Source of the DNA: Paracoccaceae bacterium
GTDB taxonomy: Bacteria; Pseudomonadota; Alphaproteobacteria; Rhodobacterales; Rhodobacteraceae
Reading direction: 5' to 3'
DNA length: 64,000 nt
Assembly: GCA_902632125.1 (NCBI GenBank)
Contig: CACPBQ010000001.1
Location: 1-64,000 of the forward strand
Shown: positions 33,266 through 43,087 of the stretch, piece by piece
How the letters are laid out: every line of letters starts with the position of its first letter
Position numbering within the stretch: the first letter of the stretch is position 1
The notes under the pieces: generated by a model
What the model was told of the DNA's origin: nothing
The model's database searches: none
Seen by the model: the letters and a program-made list of their open reading frames with translations, nothing else
Made by a program: the position numbers and the translations under genes

Positions 33266-34483
33266 TTATTCGTAATCGCGAAGGTCTTCAATGACTATAC
33301 CGTCTCTGGGCAGAGACCCAGGACTTACCAAGTCTACATAACCCTTAAGTTTTAGCGCGGATGAAATCGACGCGTCGAATATTGATGGATCTTGATGGTC
33401 TGTTTCAATTTTAACGGTCATAACGTCCATTTCCCCCTCTCGTGTAGCAATAACTCGAGCTCGTTGTATATCTTTGTGACTAGAAACAAGATTAGCGACC
33501 TGTTCTGGACGAACAAAGAGACCTTTAATTTTTGTTGTTTGGTCTGCTCTTCCCATCCATCCTTTGATACGAATGTTGGTTCTACCACAAGGAGATATAC
33601 CTTCCATCAATGCACTCAAATCACCCGTTGCAAACCGAATTAATGGGTAGTCGGCATTAAGTGAAGTAACAACTACCTCACCAACTTCACCAGTTGGTAC
33701 TGGATTTCCTGTACCAGGAGTAACTATTTCCACGATAACACCCTCATCTACGATCATGCCGTCAAGTGCTTCACTTTCATAAGCTATATTCCCTAAATCG
33801 GCTGTTGCGTAATTTTGCCTACAGACAATTCCTCTGTCAGCATATTCTTGCCTTAAAGAAGGAAACAATGCGCCTCCACCAACGGCAGCCCGGTCGAAAG
33901 ACAGAATTTCGCCCATCTCATCGGCTTTATCCAATATGATTTTCAAATAATCAGGTGTCCCTGTATAAACGTTTGAACCAATATCTGATGCCGCTCTAAC
34001 TTGTAACTCGGTTTGACCTACTCCTGCTGGTACCACCGCCGCGCCGACAGCTCTCGCACCGCTCTCGAATATCATGCCTGCAGGAGTTAAATGGTAACCA
34101 AAGCAGTTGTGCACAATATCGCCATTTCCGATATTAAGCGCATGTAAGAACCGTCCAATGCGCCACCAATCATGACTAATACCACCTGGTTCGTAGATTG
34201 GTCCTGGCGACTGAAAGATGTGAGCGAAGTTAAATAGTTCCTTAGCAGAGTAACCACCAAGCAAATTACCTTTAACCTGCTTTTCAGATAATTCAGATTT
34301 TCGCAATACTGGTAGGAACTGTAGGTCTTCTAACGAAGCAAATGTTGTTAGGTCCACGCTACCTAATGTAGCTTTGTAACCGTCAAGAGTAACAGCCAGT
34401 TTAATGATATCTTTGAGTAAAGCAAAATTTTCAGTAGACCTTTGGTCACTACTACGTGTTTCCAAATCGTCAAAAAACGTCAT
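33266..34483 (-). CDS. Phenylacetate-CoA ligase (PaaK)-like AMP-binding enzyme
   Basis: PaaK-like architecture: FQSPGPIYEPGGISHDWWRIGR, YTGTPDYLKIILDKA, GRADQTTKIKGLFVRPEQV. Confidence 0.85.
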   Translation of the reverse strand: MTFFDDLETRSSDQRSTENFALLKDIIKLAVTLDGYKATLGSVDLTTFASLEDLQFLPVLRKSELSEKQVKGNLLGGYSAKELFNFAHIFQSPGPIYEPGGISHDWWRIGRFLHALNIGNGDIVHNCFGYHLTPAGMIFESGARAVGAAVVPAGVGQTELQVRAASDIGSNVYTGTPDYLKIILDKADEMGEILSFDRAAVGGGALFPSLRQEYADRGIVCRQNYATADLGNIAYESEALDGMIVDEGVIVEIVTPGTGNPVPTGEVGEVVVTSLNADYPLIRFATGDLSALMEGISPCGRTNIRIKGWMGRADQTTKIKGLFVRPEQVANLVSSHKDIQRARVIATREGEMDVMTVKIETDHQDPSIFDASISSALKLKGYVDLVSPGSLPRDGIVIEDLRDYE

Positions 34484-34516
34484 TACTTTCTCTTTTCTTT
34501 AAGTCAAAGATCTTTT

Positions 34517-35341
34517 CTATGAAAGCCATCGCTTTCGTCGACGGTAGCTTCTAACATCACGAAAAGACTTACGCCCTTCCTCCGACATACCTAAATAAAA
34601 TTCTTTAACATCCGGGTTTTCACGCAATTCTGACGCCTCACCATCCATCACCACTCTACCGGACTCGAGTATGTATCCATAATGTGCGTAACGTAAGGCA
34701 ACGTTCGTATTTTGCTCCGCGAGTAAAAAAGTCACACCTTCATTCTCATTGACTGACTTCACTATTTCAAAAATTTGCTCAACAAGCTGTGGCGCTAAAC
34801 CCATAGAGGGTTCGTCTAAAAGAATTGTTTCAGGTTTACTCATTAAGGCGCGGCCAATTGCACACATTTGCTGCTCACCGCCGGAAGTATAACCAGCTTG
34901 GCTTTTTCTTCGATCTTTGAGACGCGGAAAATAATTGTAGACCATGTCAAGGTCCGCTTCAATCGCGCCCTTTCCATCTGGCCTTGTGTAAGCACCAGTC
35001 AACAAATTTTCTTCTACCGTTAAGTGTTCAAAACAATGTCGTCCTTCCATAACCTGAACAACACCTCTTTTAACCAAATCTGCAGGCTCACTATGAGCGA
35101 TATGGTCTCCCCGGTAAGTTATATGACCCTTGGTAACTTCACCCCTCTCAGACTTTAACAAATTGGAAATAGCCTTCAAAGTCGTTGTCTTGCCGGCTCC
35201 ATTACCACCGAGCAAAGCGGTTATCCCACCCTTAGGAACATTTAGGGAAACACCTTTTAGAACAAGTATCACGTGATTGTAGATCACTTCTATGTTGTTT
35301 ACTTCCAACAAATTTTCGTGATCTTGCGTTTGATCGAGCAT
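34517..35341 (-). CDS. livF: Branched-chain amino-acid-type ABC transporter ATPase (LivF)
   Basis: LLGGNGAGKTTTLKAIS Walker A; YTSGGEQQMCAIGRALMSKPETILLDEPSMGLAP. Confidence 0.93.
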   Translation of the reverse strand: MLDQTQDHENLLEVNNIEVIYNHVILVLKGVSLNVPKGGITALLGGNGAGKTTTLKAISNLLKSERGEVTKGHITYRGDHIAHSEPADLVKRGVVQVMEGRHCFEHLTVEENLLTGAYTRPDGKGAIEADLDMVYNYFPRLKDRRKSQAGYTSGGEQQMCAIGRALMSKPETILLDEPSMGLAPQLVEQIFEIVKSVNENEGVTFLLAEQNTNVALRYAHYGYILESGRVVMDGEASELRENPDVKEFYLGMSEEGRKSFRDVRSYRRRKRWLS

Positions 35342-35371
35342 AAAATATCTTTTCTGTTTGAACTATTTTAA

Positions 35372-35400
35372 ATGGTCCCCGCAAATTAAGCGGGGGCCAT
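35372..35400 (-). promoter_or_regulatory. Strong intercistronic stem-loop between SBP gene and livF
   Basis: ATGG-t-CCCCGC-aaattaa-GCGGGG-g-CCAT inverted repeat without a clear downstream U-tract. Confidence 0.75.
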
Positions 35401-35415
35401 CTATCATTTCATTAT

Positions 35416-36699
35416 TTAGCTACAGTTAGGTGAAAGGTTATTCTCTGCAGCAAAGGCACCACTGTCTTCATCGATGAGCGGTTGAATTACGCTCATATCA
35501 GATGCCTGAAAATCGCTTACAATTGACCATTTTGCTGCACCAGCATCCCATTGTGCGACAGCAACCATTCCGTCACCGCCATGGTTTTCACAGCTAACGC
35601 TAAAACTTGGACCGAAACCTCCAAGTCCGAGCTCCTCCATTCTTGCATCAGTCATTTCCAATGCTTCAAATCCTTTGATCATGTCGGCCTGAGAAATATT
35701 ACTTTTACCCGCGATCTCCTGAGCTTTCCTTGCTGCTTCGGTAATCAACATAGCATTGTACATACCTCTATTATAAAGCACAGTACCAACTTGGTCACCG
35801 GCCCCAGCAGCTTTTCCTGTATCGACAACGTACTTTTTAATGTCATCAAAAATAGGGAAATCGCTATTAACAGCATGGAATGCTAGAGCTTTGTATCCGG
35901 TCGCCTTGTCTCCTGCTGGCAACACATCGTTCTCGGAACCTGACCACCAAACACCAATGAAATTTTCCATTGGATATCTAATGTTCACAGCCTCCTGGAT
36001 AGCAACTGGGTTCATAACACCCCAGCCCCACATCAACACGTAGTCTGGCTTCTCACGGCGAATTTGAAGCCATTGCGATTTCTGTTCTTGACCTGGATGA
36101 TCTACAGGAAGAAGCATCAATTCATAACCATGTTTTTTTGAAAGCTCTTCAAGAGTACGGATTGGTTCTTTACCATAAGCCGAGTTGTGGTAAACGAGCG
36201 CAACTTTTTTACCTTTAATGTCACCATTATTGATGTCTAACAAGTGCTTGATACCAACTGACGCACCATCCCAATAGTTAGCAGGGAAATTGAACACATT
36301 TCTAAAAATTTGACCATTTTTAGCTGAAGTACGCCCATAACCCATAGTATGCAGCGCTATTCCGTCCGCTGTTGCTTTTGGAATAAGCTGGTAAGTGATG
36401 CCCGTAGATAGTGGAGAGTATGATAATACACCTTCGCCTTTTGTGGCCTCATAACACTCAACACCTTTTTCAGTATTGTATGCTGTTTCACACTCGATTA
36501 CTCTAATGCTTTCGCCACCAATACCGCCATCTCTCTCTTGTAGAAGGGTGAAGTAGTCTAGGTAACCATCAGCAAATGGAATACCATTATTTCCATAAGC
36601 ACCTGTTCGGTAGCTTAATGCAGAAAATGTCAACTCCGCCATCACTGGCGTCGCTGCCATGAATCCCGCAATCACTGCGGAAAGTAGTTTCTTTTTCAT
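35416..36699 (-). CDS. Liv-type ABC transporter substrate-binding protein
   Basis: Signal peptide MKKKLLSAVIAGFMAATPVMA; periplasmic-binding LivK-type fold pattern; operon context. Confidence 0.9.
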   Translation of the reverse strand: MKKKLLSAVIAGFMAATPVMAELTFSALSYRTGAYGNNGIPFADGYLDYFTLLQERDGGIGGESIRVIECETAYNTEKGVECYEATKGEGVLSYSPLSTGITYQLIPKATADGIALHTMGYGRTSAKNGQIFRNVFNFPANYWDGASVGIKHLLDINNGDIKGKKVALVYHNSAYGKEPIRTLEELSKKHGYELMLLPVDHPGQEQKSQWLQIRREKPDYVLMWGWGVMNPVAIQEAVNIRYPMENFIGVWWSGSENDVLPAGDKATGYKALAFHAVNSDFPIFDDIKKYVVDTGKAAGAGDQVGTVLYNRGMYNAMLITEAARKAQEIAGKSNISQADMIKGFEALEMTDARMEELGLGGFGPSFSVSCENHGGDGMVAVAQWDAGAAKWSIVSDFQASDMSVIQPLIDEDSGAFAAENNLSPNCS

Positions 36700-36741
36700 C
36701 GGTTTTATCCTCCCATTATGGTTTCCGACGTTCATAATTAC

Positions 36742-36755
36742 CGGGTACCAACCCG
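36742..36755 (-). promoter_or_regulatory. Short stem-loop upstream of the SBP cistron
   Basis: CGGGT-acca-ACCCG. Confidence 0.5.
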
Positions 36756-36770
36756 ATCTTCAATTCAGCC

Positions 36771-37847
36771 CTAGTGAGGAAAGGGCCAAAGCCTTAGTTT
36801 TTCTTTTGCAACCCGCCACAATTGAGCAATTCCATGTGGCTCCACTATAAGAAACACTATTATTAAAAATCCAACAATCATAAATTCTAAATGGGCGGCT
36901 AAATCTGTTGGCCAACCCAACCCGGTGACGAGCACGTTTTTCAATAATACGGGTAAAAGGACAAGAAATGCTGCTCCCGCAAAACTACCAAAAATTGAAC
37001 CCAGTCCACCTATAATAATCATAAAAAGAACTAAAAACGATTTATTGATCCCAAATACCTCACCTACTTCTACGGCGCCTAGATATACTGAGAAAAAAAG
37101 AGCACCAGAAACACCTACGAAAAAAGAGCTTATTGCGAAAGCACTCAATTTAGCCGTCAGTGGGTTCACACCTATAATCTCAGCAGCAATATCCATGTCC
37201 CGAATAGCCATCCATTTCCGACCCATCGCTCCTCGGGTTAGGTTTCTAGCGACAACAGCTGATATGGTAACAAAAACGAGGCAAAATAGATAAACGGCCC
37301 AGGGTTCGGTATTAGCGCCGGTAATCGGTATTCCAAAAAGAGTTCTCTCTGGAGAATTGATTTGACCAGATGCAGAATAATTATAGAACCAAGGAACCCG
37401 GTTAAATAGCCAAACTAAGAAAAACTGTGCTGCCAAAGTTGCAACTGCCAGATAAAATCCTTTGATCCTAAGTGATGGTAAACCAAACAAAACGCCTACA
37501 AAAGCTGTGACCCCTCCAGCGAGCAGAATATGTACGACCATACTTACCTCGGGAAACGCCGTCATTAATTTATAAGTCGCATAAGCACCAACAGCCATAA
37601 ATCCACCGGTACCTAAAGAAACTTGCCCACAATAGCCTGTGAGAATATTCAATCCAATTGCAGCTATAGAATAAATTAAAAAAGGTAAGAATATTGCATT
37701 TACCCAATAATCATTGAGTAAAAATGGGATAATAGCAAAAGCAATTATCAACACGGCATAGTATCTATACCGATCAAATTTTATAGGGAAAGTCTGACTA
37801 TCTTCTCGATATGTCGTACTGAAATCTCCAGCCTCACGATAAAACAT
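36771..37847 (-). CDS. livM: Branched-chain amino-acid-type ABC permease (LivM)
   Basis: IAAIGLNILTGYCGQVSLGTGGFMAVGAYATY; IIGGLGSIFGSFAGAAF. Confidence 0.93.
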   Translation of the reverse strand: MFYREAGDFSTTYREDSQTFPIKFDRYRYYAVLIIAFAIIPFLLNDYWVNAIFLPFLIYSIAAIGLNILTGYCGQVSLGTGGFMAVGAYATYKLMTAFPEVSMVVHILLAGGVTAFVGVLFGLPSLRIKGFYLAVATLAAQFFLVWLFNRVPWFYNYSASGQINSPERTLFGIPITGANTEPWAVYLFCLVFVTISAVVARNLTRGAMGRKWMAIRDMDIAAEIIGVNPLTAKLSAFAISSFFVGVSGALFFSVYLGAVEVGEVFGINKSFLVLFMIIIGGLGSIFGSFAGAAFLVLLPVLLKNVLVTGLGWPTDLAAHLEFMIVGFLIIVFLIVEPHGIAQLWRVAKEKLRLWPFPH

Positions 37848-37850
37848 TAA

Positions 37851-38837
37851 CTATACCCTCTCAATAATCTTTTCGCCAAACAAACCTTGAGGACGAAAAA
37901 CCAAAAGCAATAACGCCAAAACGTAAGCAAACCAATTTTCCGTTGCCCCGCCGATTAATGGGCCTACAAGAAACTCAAATAATTTCTCGCCTACTCCAAT
38001 TATCAGACCACCGACGATCGCTCCTGGAATAGAAGTGAATCCACCAAGCATCAAAACAGGCAATGCTTTTAAAGCAATTAGTGATAACGAAAACTGTACG
38101 CCTGATTTAGTGCCCCACATTATGCCGGCAACAAGCGCCACAAAACCAGCGACTGACCACACCATAATCCATATGAAGTTCAAGGAAACACCAACCGATA
38201 AAGCAGCTTGGTGATCATCGGCAACGGCACGCATCGCTCGCCCTTCTTTGGTATATTGGGCGAAGATAACTAAACTACCAACAAGAGTAATCGCTATAAT
38301 TGTGGCAACAATATCTAGGTTATCGATAAAAAACCCATAGTCAAAAATGTTGTAAGTAGCTTCATCAATCCACAAATTAATGCCCTGCGGCAAACCAACG
38401 TCGAGCTTTTTTATTTCAGAGCCCCACATCATATCACCCAAGCCTTCCATAAAATATGCCAAACCAATTGTTGCCATAAATAGAATTATAGGTTCCTGCC
38501 CAACTAAATGTTTAAAAATAACCCGCTGAACTAACCAGGCTAAAACTACCATTACCAAGACAGTCGAAACTATTCCTACCAGTGCGGGTAGATGCCATCC
38601 AAAATGATGAACTTTAGTTCCAAGAACCGCATTTATTAAATGGGCAAAAGGTACCTGCCCTTCCATAACGCCAACCAAAGTCATCGCAGCAAAGAGCGCC
38701 ATAACTCCCTGAGCATAGTTAAAAATACCGGATGCTTTGTAAATTAAAACAAAACCCAAGGCGACCAAAGCGTACAAAACTCCAGCCATCAATCCATTAA
38801 AAAACACTTCTATGGCATAAATTAATTGATCTGGCAT
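37851..38837 (-). CDS. livH: Branched-chain amino-acid-type ABC permease (LivH)
   Basis: NGLMAGVLYALVALGFVLIYKASGIFNYAQG; LPVLMLGGFTSIPGAIVGGLIIG. Confidence 0.93.
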   Translation of the reverse strand: MPDQLIYAIEVFFNGLMAGVLYALVALGFVLIYKASGIFNYAQGVMALFAAMTLVGVMEGQVPFAHLINAVLGTKVHHFGWHLPALVGIVSTVLVMVVLAWLVQRVIFKHLVGQEPIILFMATIGLAYFMEGLGDMMWGSEIKKLDVGLPQGINLWIDEATYNIFDYGFFIDNLDIVATIIAITLVGSLVIFAQYTKEGRAMRAVADDHQAALSVGVSLNFIWIMVWSVAGFVALVAGIMWGTKSGVQFSLSLIALKALPVLMLGGFTSIPGAIVGGLIIGVGEKLFEFLVGPLIGGATENWFAYVLALLLLVFRPQGLFGEKIIERV

Positions 38838-38894
38838 TTACTACTCCTCACAATTGATATCTGAGATAATGCACAGTGGTGCAACTGCAGTTTT

Positions 38895-39713
38895 TTAATC
38901 ATGGCTTACCCCCAAATAAGCATCAATTACAGCTTGGTTATTCCTTACCTCGCTAGGCGTCCCATCGCCAATTTTCTTTCCATAATCCATGACAACAACT
39001 CGATCAGATAGGTCCATTACAACACCCATATCATGCTCAATGAGTGCTATTGTCGTTCCAAATTCATCATTTACATCCAAAATGAAGCGGCTCATATCTT
39101 CTTTTTCTTCCACATTCATTCCGGCCATCGGCTCGTCTAACAATAACAATTTTGGCTCTGAGGCAAGAGCACGTGCTAGTTCCACACGCTTCTTTAAACC
39201 GTACGGAAGGCGAGAAACAGGTGTCTTTCTAATCGATTGGATTTCAAGAAAATCTATTACCCGCTCACAAATTTCGCGATTTTCAACCTCCTCCTTCTCA
39301 GCTTTCCCTCGCCAAATTGATTGAGAAATAAATCCAGCCTTCATTTGGGTAAGACGCCCAGTCATAACATTGTCCAAAACACTCATTCCTTCGAAAAGGG
39401 CTATGTTTTGAAATGTACGCGCAATACCTTGTCTAGCAACTTCAAAAGGTTTTAAAGCTGGCCGCTTTTCGCCTCTAAAAAACACTTCTCCCTCTTGGGG
39501 AACATAAAACCCTGAAACAACATTAAGCATGGATGACTTTCCAGCGCCATTTGGGCCTATTATCGCTCTAATCTCACCTTCTCTTATATCAAACGTGATA
39601 TCTTTGATCGCAGTAACACCGCCGAAACGAAGAGTAATGTTCTTCATCTCCATGACCACGCCACCGATTGTGCGCCCGTCCTCCGTCACATATCCATCAG
39701 TATTACTCAACAT
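38895..39713 (-). CDS. livG: Branched-chain amino-acid-type ABC transporter ATPase (LivG)
   Basis: IIGPNGAGKSSMLNVVSGFYVPQEGEV; GIARTFQNIALFEGMSVLDNVM; LLLLDEPMAGMN. Confidence 0.94.
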   Translation of the reverse strand: MLSNTDGYVTEDGRTIGGVVMEMKNITLRFGGVTAIKDITFDIREGEIRAIIGPNGAGKSSMLNVVSGFYVPQEGEVFFRGEKRPALKPFEVARQGIARTFQNIALFEGMSVLDNVMTGRLTQMKAGFISQSIWRGKAEKEEVENREICERVIDFLEIQSIRKTPVSRLPYGLKKRVELARALASEPKLLLLDEPMAGMNVEEKEDMSRFILDVNDEFGTTIALIEHDMGVVMDLSDRVVVMDYGKKIGDGTPSEVRNNQAVIDAYLGVSHD

Positions 39714-39720
39714 CTAACCC

Positions 39721-41688
39721 TCACTGAGCAGCAATTGCTGCTACGTTATTCGTCGTTGCGTCTTTGATTTGCAATGTAGCTGAAATTTGTCCTTTTCGGC
39801 CATCTTCATAAGTTACCTCTGTTTCTGTGTAAATTGAGGTTGATCCATCATACAAAGCATTGATCAAATCTTCGAACTTATCAGCTATAATTTTACGCCT
39901 CACTTTTCTCGTGCGCGTTAATTCTCCATCGTCAGCGTCTAGCTCCTTATGCAGGACTAAAAAACGATGAATTTGACATCCAGCTAACATTTTATCCTTC
40001 GCTATCGACGCATTAACCTCTTCGACATGGGATTGAATTGTCTCAAGCACTTTTGGATGCCCTGCCAGTTCTTGGTAACTGGAATAGGCAATGTTATTGC
40101 GCTCAGCCCAATTCCCAACGGCGGACAAATCAATATTCACAAAAGCAACACAACGCTCTTTGCCAGCTCCAAAGACAACAGCCTCTAGAATATTTGGATA
40201 AAACTTTAATTTATTTTCAACATATTTGGGTGCAAACATAGAACCATCGGACATTTTAGCTACATCCTTGGCTCGATCAATAATACGCAAATGCCCCGTA
40301 TCTTCTTCAAAAAAACCAGCGTCACCCGTAGCAACCCAACCCTCTGGATCTTTCGTATCAGCCGTACTTTCAGGGTTTTTATAATATTCAACGAATGTAC
40401 CCGGGCTTTTGTAATAAACCTCTCCATTATCGCCTATCCGAACTTCAACTCCCGGAGTTGGAACACCAACGGTATCCCCGCGTACTTCTCCGTCTGGCTG
40501 CTGCGTTATATAAACCGACGCCTCAGTCTGTCCGTAAAGTTGCTTAAGGTTTATTCCCAAGGATCGATAAAATTCAAAAATTTCGGGCCCAATTGCTTCT
40601 CCAGCGGTGTAACCGACACGCACTTTTGAGAAACCCAACGTATTCTTTAGCGGACCATATACCATCAACTCCCCTAGGAAATATTTTATCCGACTAGCAA
40701 CTCCAACCGATTTTCCATCAAGTATATCCGCACCCACGTGTCGCGCGTGATCCATGAAATAATCAAATAACCATTTTTTGAAACGTCCAGAGTCCTCCAT
40801 ACGTATCATTACGTTGGTAAGTTGCATCTCAAAAACTCTTGGAGGCGCAAAATAGTAAGTTGGACCTATCTCTCTAAGGTCATTGGATAAGGTATCGGCG
40901 CTTTCGGGACAATTTACGCAAAATCCACTCCACATGGCTTGCCCAACAGAAAATATAAAGTCACCGATCCAAGCCATTGGCAAATAGGCCAAAATTTCGT
41001 CACTCTGTTTCAAATCGTCAAACTGGCATGTAGTCTTTGCGGTTTCAATAATATTGGCGTTTGATAAAACAACCCCTTTCGGCTTACCTGTTGTACCAGA
41101 AGTGTACAGCATAACGCACGTAGAGTCGTAGTCGAGAGCACCCTCTCTTTCACTTAAAGTCGTCCTAGTGCTAGAACCACTATTTTTTCCGTTCTCCATG
41201 ATTGAAGCAAAAGAATGTAATTTTGAGTGGTCATATTTTCGAAGGCCTCGACCATCAAGATAAATCATTTGCTTAAAGTCAGGGAGTTTAGACTGAATCT
41301 CTAAAATTTTGTCTACTTGCTCTTGATCGCCAGCAATGACAAACTTAGCACCGCAATGTGCAAGTACATATTCCATCTCATCGGCTACCGAGTCCTGATA
41401 TTGGGGTACGGGAGTTGCACCGGTCATCTGTATTGAGATCATTGCGATATATAGATCAGGCCGATTACGTCCAAGTATAGCAACAAAATCACCAGGCTTA
41501 ATTCCCAACTCAATTAAACCAAGAGCAAAATATTCAGCTTCTTCCAAAGCTTTCGTCCAAGACCAGGTTTGCCAGATACCAAATTCTTTTTCTCGAAAGG
41601 CAGCTGAGCTTCCAAAACTGCTCGCATTTTTTCGCAATAAAGCGGGTAGTGATACCATATCATTGGTACCTAGTTTCGGCTGTGCCAA
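39721..41688 (-). CDS. AMP-dependent long-chain-type acyl-CoA synthetase
   Basis: VMLYTSGTTGKPKGVVLSNANI; KQLYGQTEASVYITQQ; GWVATGDAGFFEEDTGHLRIIDRAKDVAKMSDG. Confidence 0.92.
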   Translation of the reverse strand: MAQPKLGTNDMVSLPALLRKNASSFGSSAAFREKEFGIWQTWSWTKALEEAEYFALGLIELGIKPGDFVAILGRNRPDLYIAMISIQMTGATPVPQYQDSVADEMEYVLAHCGAKFVIAGDQEQVDKILEIQSKLPDFKQMIYLDGRGLRKYDHSKLHSFASIMENGKNSGSSTRTTLSEREGALDYDSTCVMLYTSGTTGKPKGVVLSNANIIETAKTTCQFDDLKQSDEILAYLPMAWIGDFIFSVGQAMWSGFCVNCPESADTLSNDLREIGPTYYFAPPRVFEMQLTNVMIRMEDSGRFKKWLFDYFMDHARHVGADILDGKSVGVASRIKYFLGELMVYGPLKNTLGFSKVRVGYTAGEAIGPEIFEFYRSLGINLKQLYGQTEASVYITQQPDGEVRGDTVGVPTPGVEVRIGDNGEVYYKSPGTFVEYYKNPESTADTKDPEGWVATGDAGFFEEDTGHLRIIDRAKDVAKMSDGSMFAPKYVENKLKFYPNILEAVVFGAGKERCVAFVNIDLSAVGNWAERNNIAYSSYQELAGHPKVLETIQSHVEEVNASIAKDKMLAGCQIHRFLVLHKELDADDGELTRTRKVRRKIIADKFEDLINALYDGSTSIYTETEVTYEDGRKGQISATLQIKDATTNNVAAIAAQ

Positions 41689-41836
41689 TGCTGTTTCCTC
41701 CCAGTAACAACTAAAAAAAATAAGCGTTAAAAAAAAAATTCAACCCATAATTTTCGTAAGAGCGTAGCCTGTGTGTTTAACTTAAAATTATAGAATATCC
41801 AAGTTTAAAAAAACAAATAGAAACAAAAGGCTATAT

Positions 41837-43087
41837 TTATAAATCAAAACTAGAAAAGGGAATGTATTTAACTTTATCTCCATATTTAACCCTGATTTCC
41901 TCATCAGGTAATTCAACAAATCCAGTCGCCCAAGCTAATCCACTCGTTAAGCCAGACCCTTCAGATTTAAAAATTTCTACACTATTGTTTACAACTTTCG
42001 CTCGAAGGAACTCTCGACGACCAGCTTTCTTAGTTTTTTCGAACGCTGCTGGCATATAGTAAGCTTGAGGCACCACCCAATTTCCTCCAGAAAATTTTGA
42101 TAAGGCCGGATGTACAAAAACCAGAGCACAGGTAGCTGCAGCTACAGGATTTCCTGGAAGACCAAATATTGGAGTATGGTTCCAAAAGCCCATTGCCATA
42201 GGTCTTCCGGGCTTTATAGCCACTCTCCACTCAGTGACCTGTCCTTCATTTTTTAATATTGAAGATATGTGATCTTGCTCACCGGCAGAAGCTCCTCCCG
42301 AGGTAATTAAGACGTCAAAAGCCTTTGATGCATTATTCAAATGATCCCGAAGCAGATTGAGATTGTCTGGAATTTTTCCAAGTTCGGATACTTCGTAGCC
42401 CCACGCCCTTAACAAATTAGCAATCATCGGCGAATTTACGTCAAAAACTGAGCCAAACTCAAGCGGTTGCCCAAAACTAATCAATTCATCACCGGTAGAA
42501 AAAATTCCAACTTTGAGCTTTCTGTAAACTTGAACACTTCCAATTCCTGTAGAGATAAAAGAGGCAACCATAAATGGTGTTATCAAGTCCCGTTTGCGAG
42601 CAATTAATTGTCCCTGCTGTATATCCTCCCCAACCTTTCTGGTGTTTGCACCGAGTTTCAATTTATTTTCAAAGTAAATATTGTTGCCAGTAATCTTTAC
42701 ATCTTCTTGCAATACAACCGTATCAGCACCCGCTGGTAAAACGGCACCGGTAAAAATACGTACGGCTTGGCCTTTCTCGACAGTTTGAGAAAATGGATGG
42801 CCAGCAGCTGACCTGCCTTTTTTTAATTCTAAATTTTTTTCATATCCTGCTACAAACTTAAAAGCAAAACCGTCAACTGCTGAGTTCGAAAAAGGTGGAG
42901 AGGCCGAAACTGCTTCTAAATCACTGGCTAAGATTCTTCCAACGGCTAAATTTATCGGTAGGGCTTCAGTTTCAACAGTAGGAATGATGCTATTTTTCAA
43001 ATGCAACAAAGCATTATCCAACGGCGTCCAGTCTACTCCCGGTGGGAGAGCAAAACAATCATTATTAATTTGCTTCTTTGTACTCAT
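41837..43087 (-). CDS. moeA: Molybdopterin molybdenumtransferase
   Basis: SPPFSNSAVDGFAF; RIFTGAVLPAGADTVVLQED; ITSGGASAGEQDH; FGLPGNPVAAATC. Confidence 0.95.
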   Translation of the reverse strand: MSTKKQINNDCFALPPGVDWTPLDNALLHLKNSIIPTVETEALPINLAVGRILASDLEAVSASPPFSNSAVDGFAFKFVAGYEKNLELKKGRSAAGHPFSQTVEKGQAVRIFTGAVLPAGADTVVLQEDVKITGNNIYFENKLKLGANTRKVGEDIQQGQLIARKRDLITPFMVASFISTGIGSVQVYRKLKVGIFSTGDELISFGQPLEFGSVFDVNSPMIANLLRAWGYEVSELGKIPDNLNLLRDHLNNASKAFDVLITSGGASAGEQDHISSILKNEGQVTEWRVAIKPGRPMAMGFWNHTPIFGLPGNPVAAATCALVFVHPALSKFSGGNWVVPQAYYMPAAFEKTKKAGRREFLRAKVVNNSVEIFKSEGSGLTSGLAWATGFVELPDEEIRVKYGDKVKYIPFSSFDL

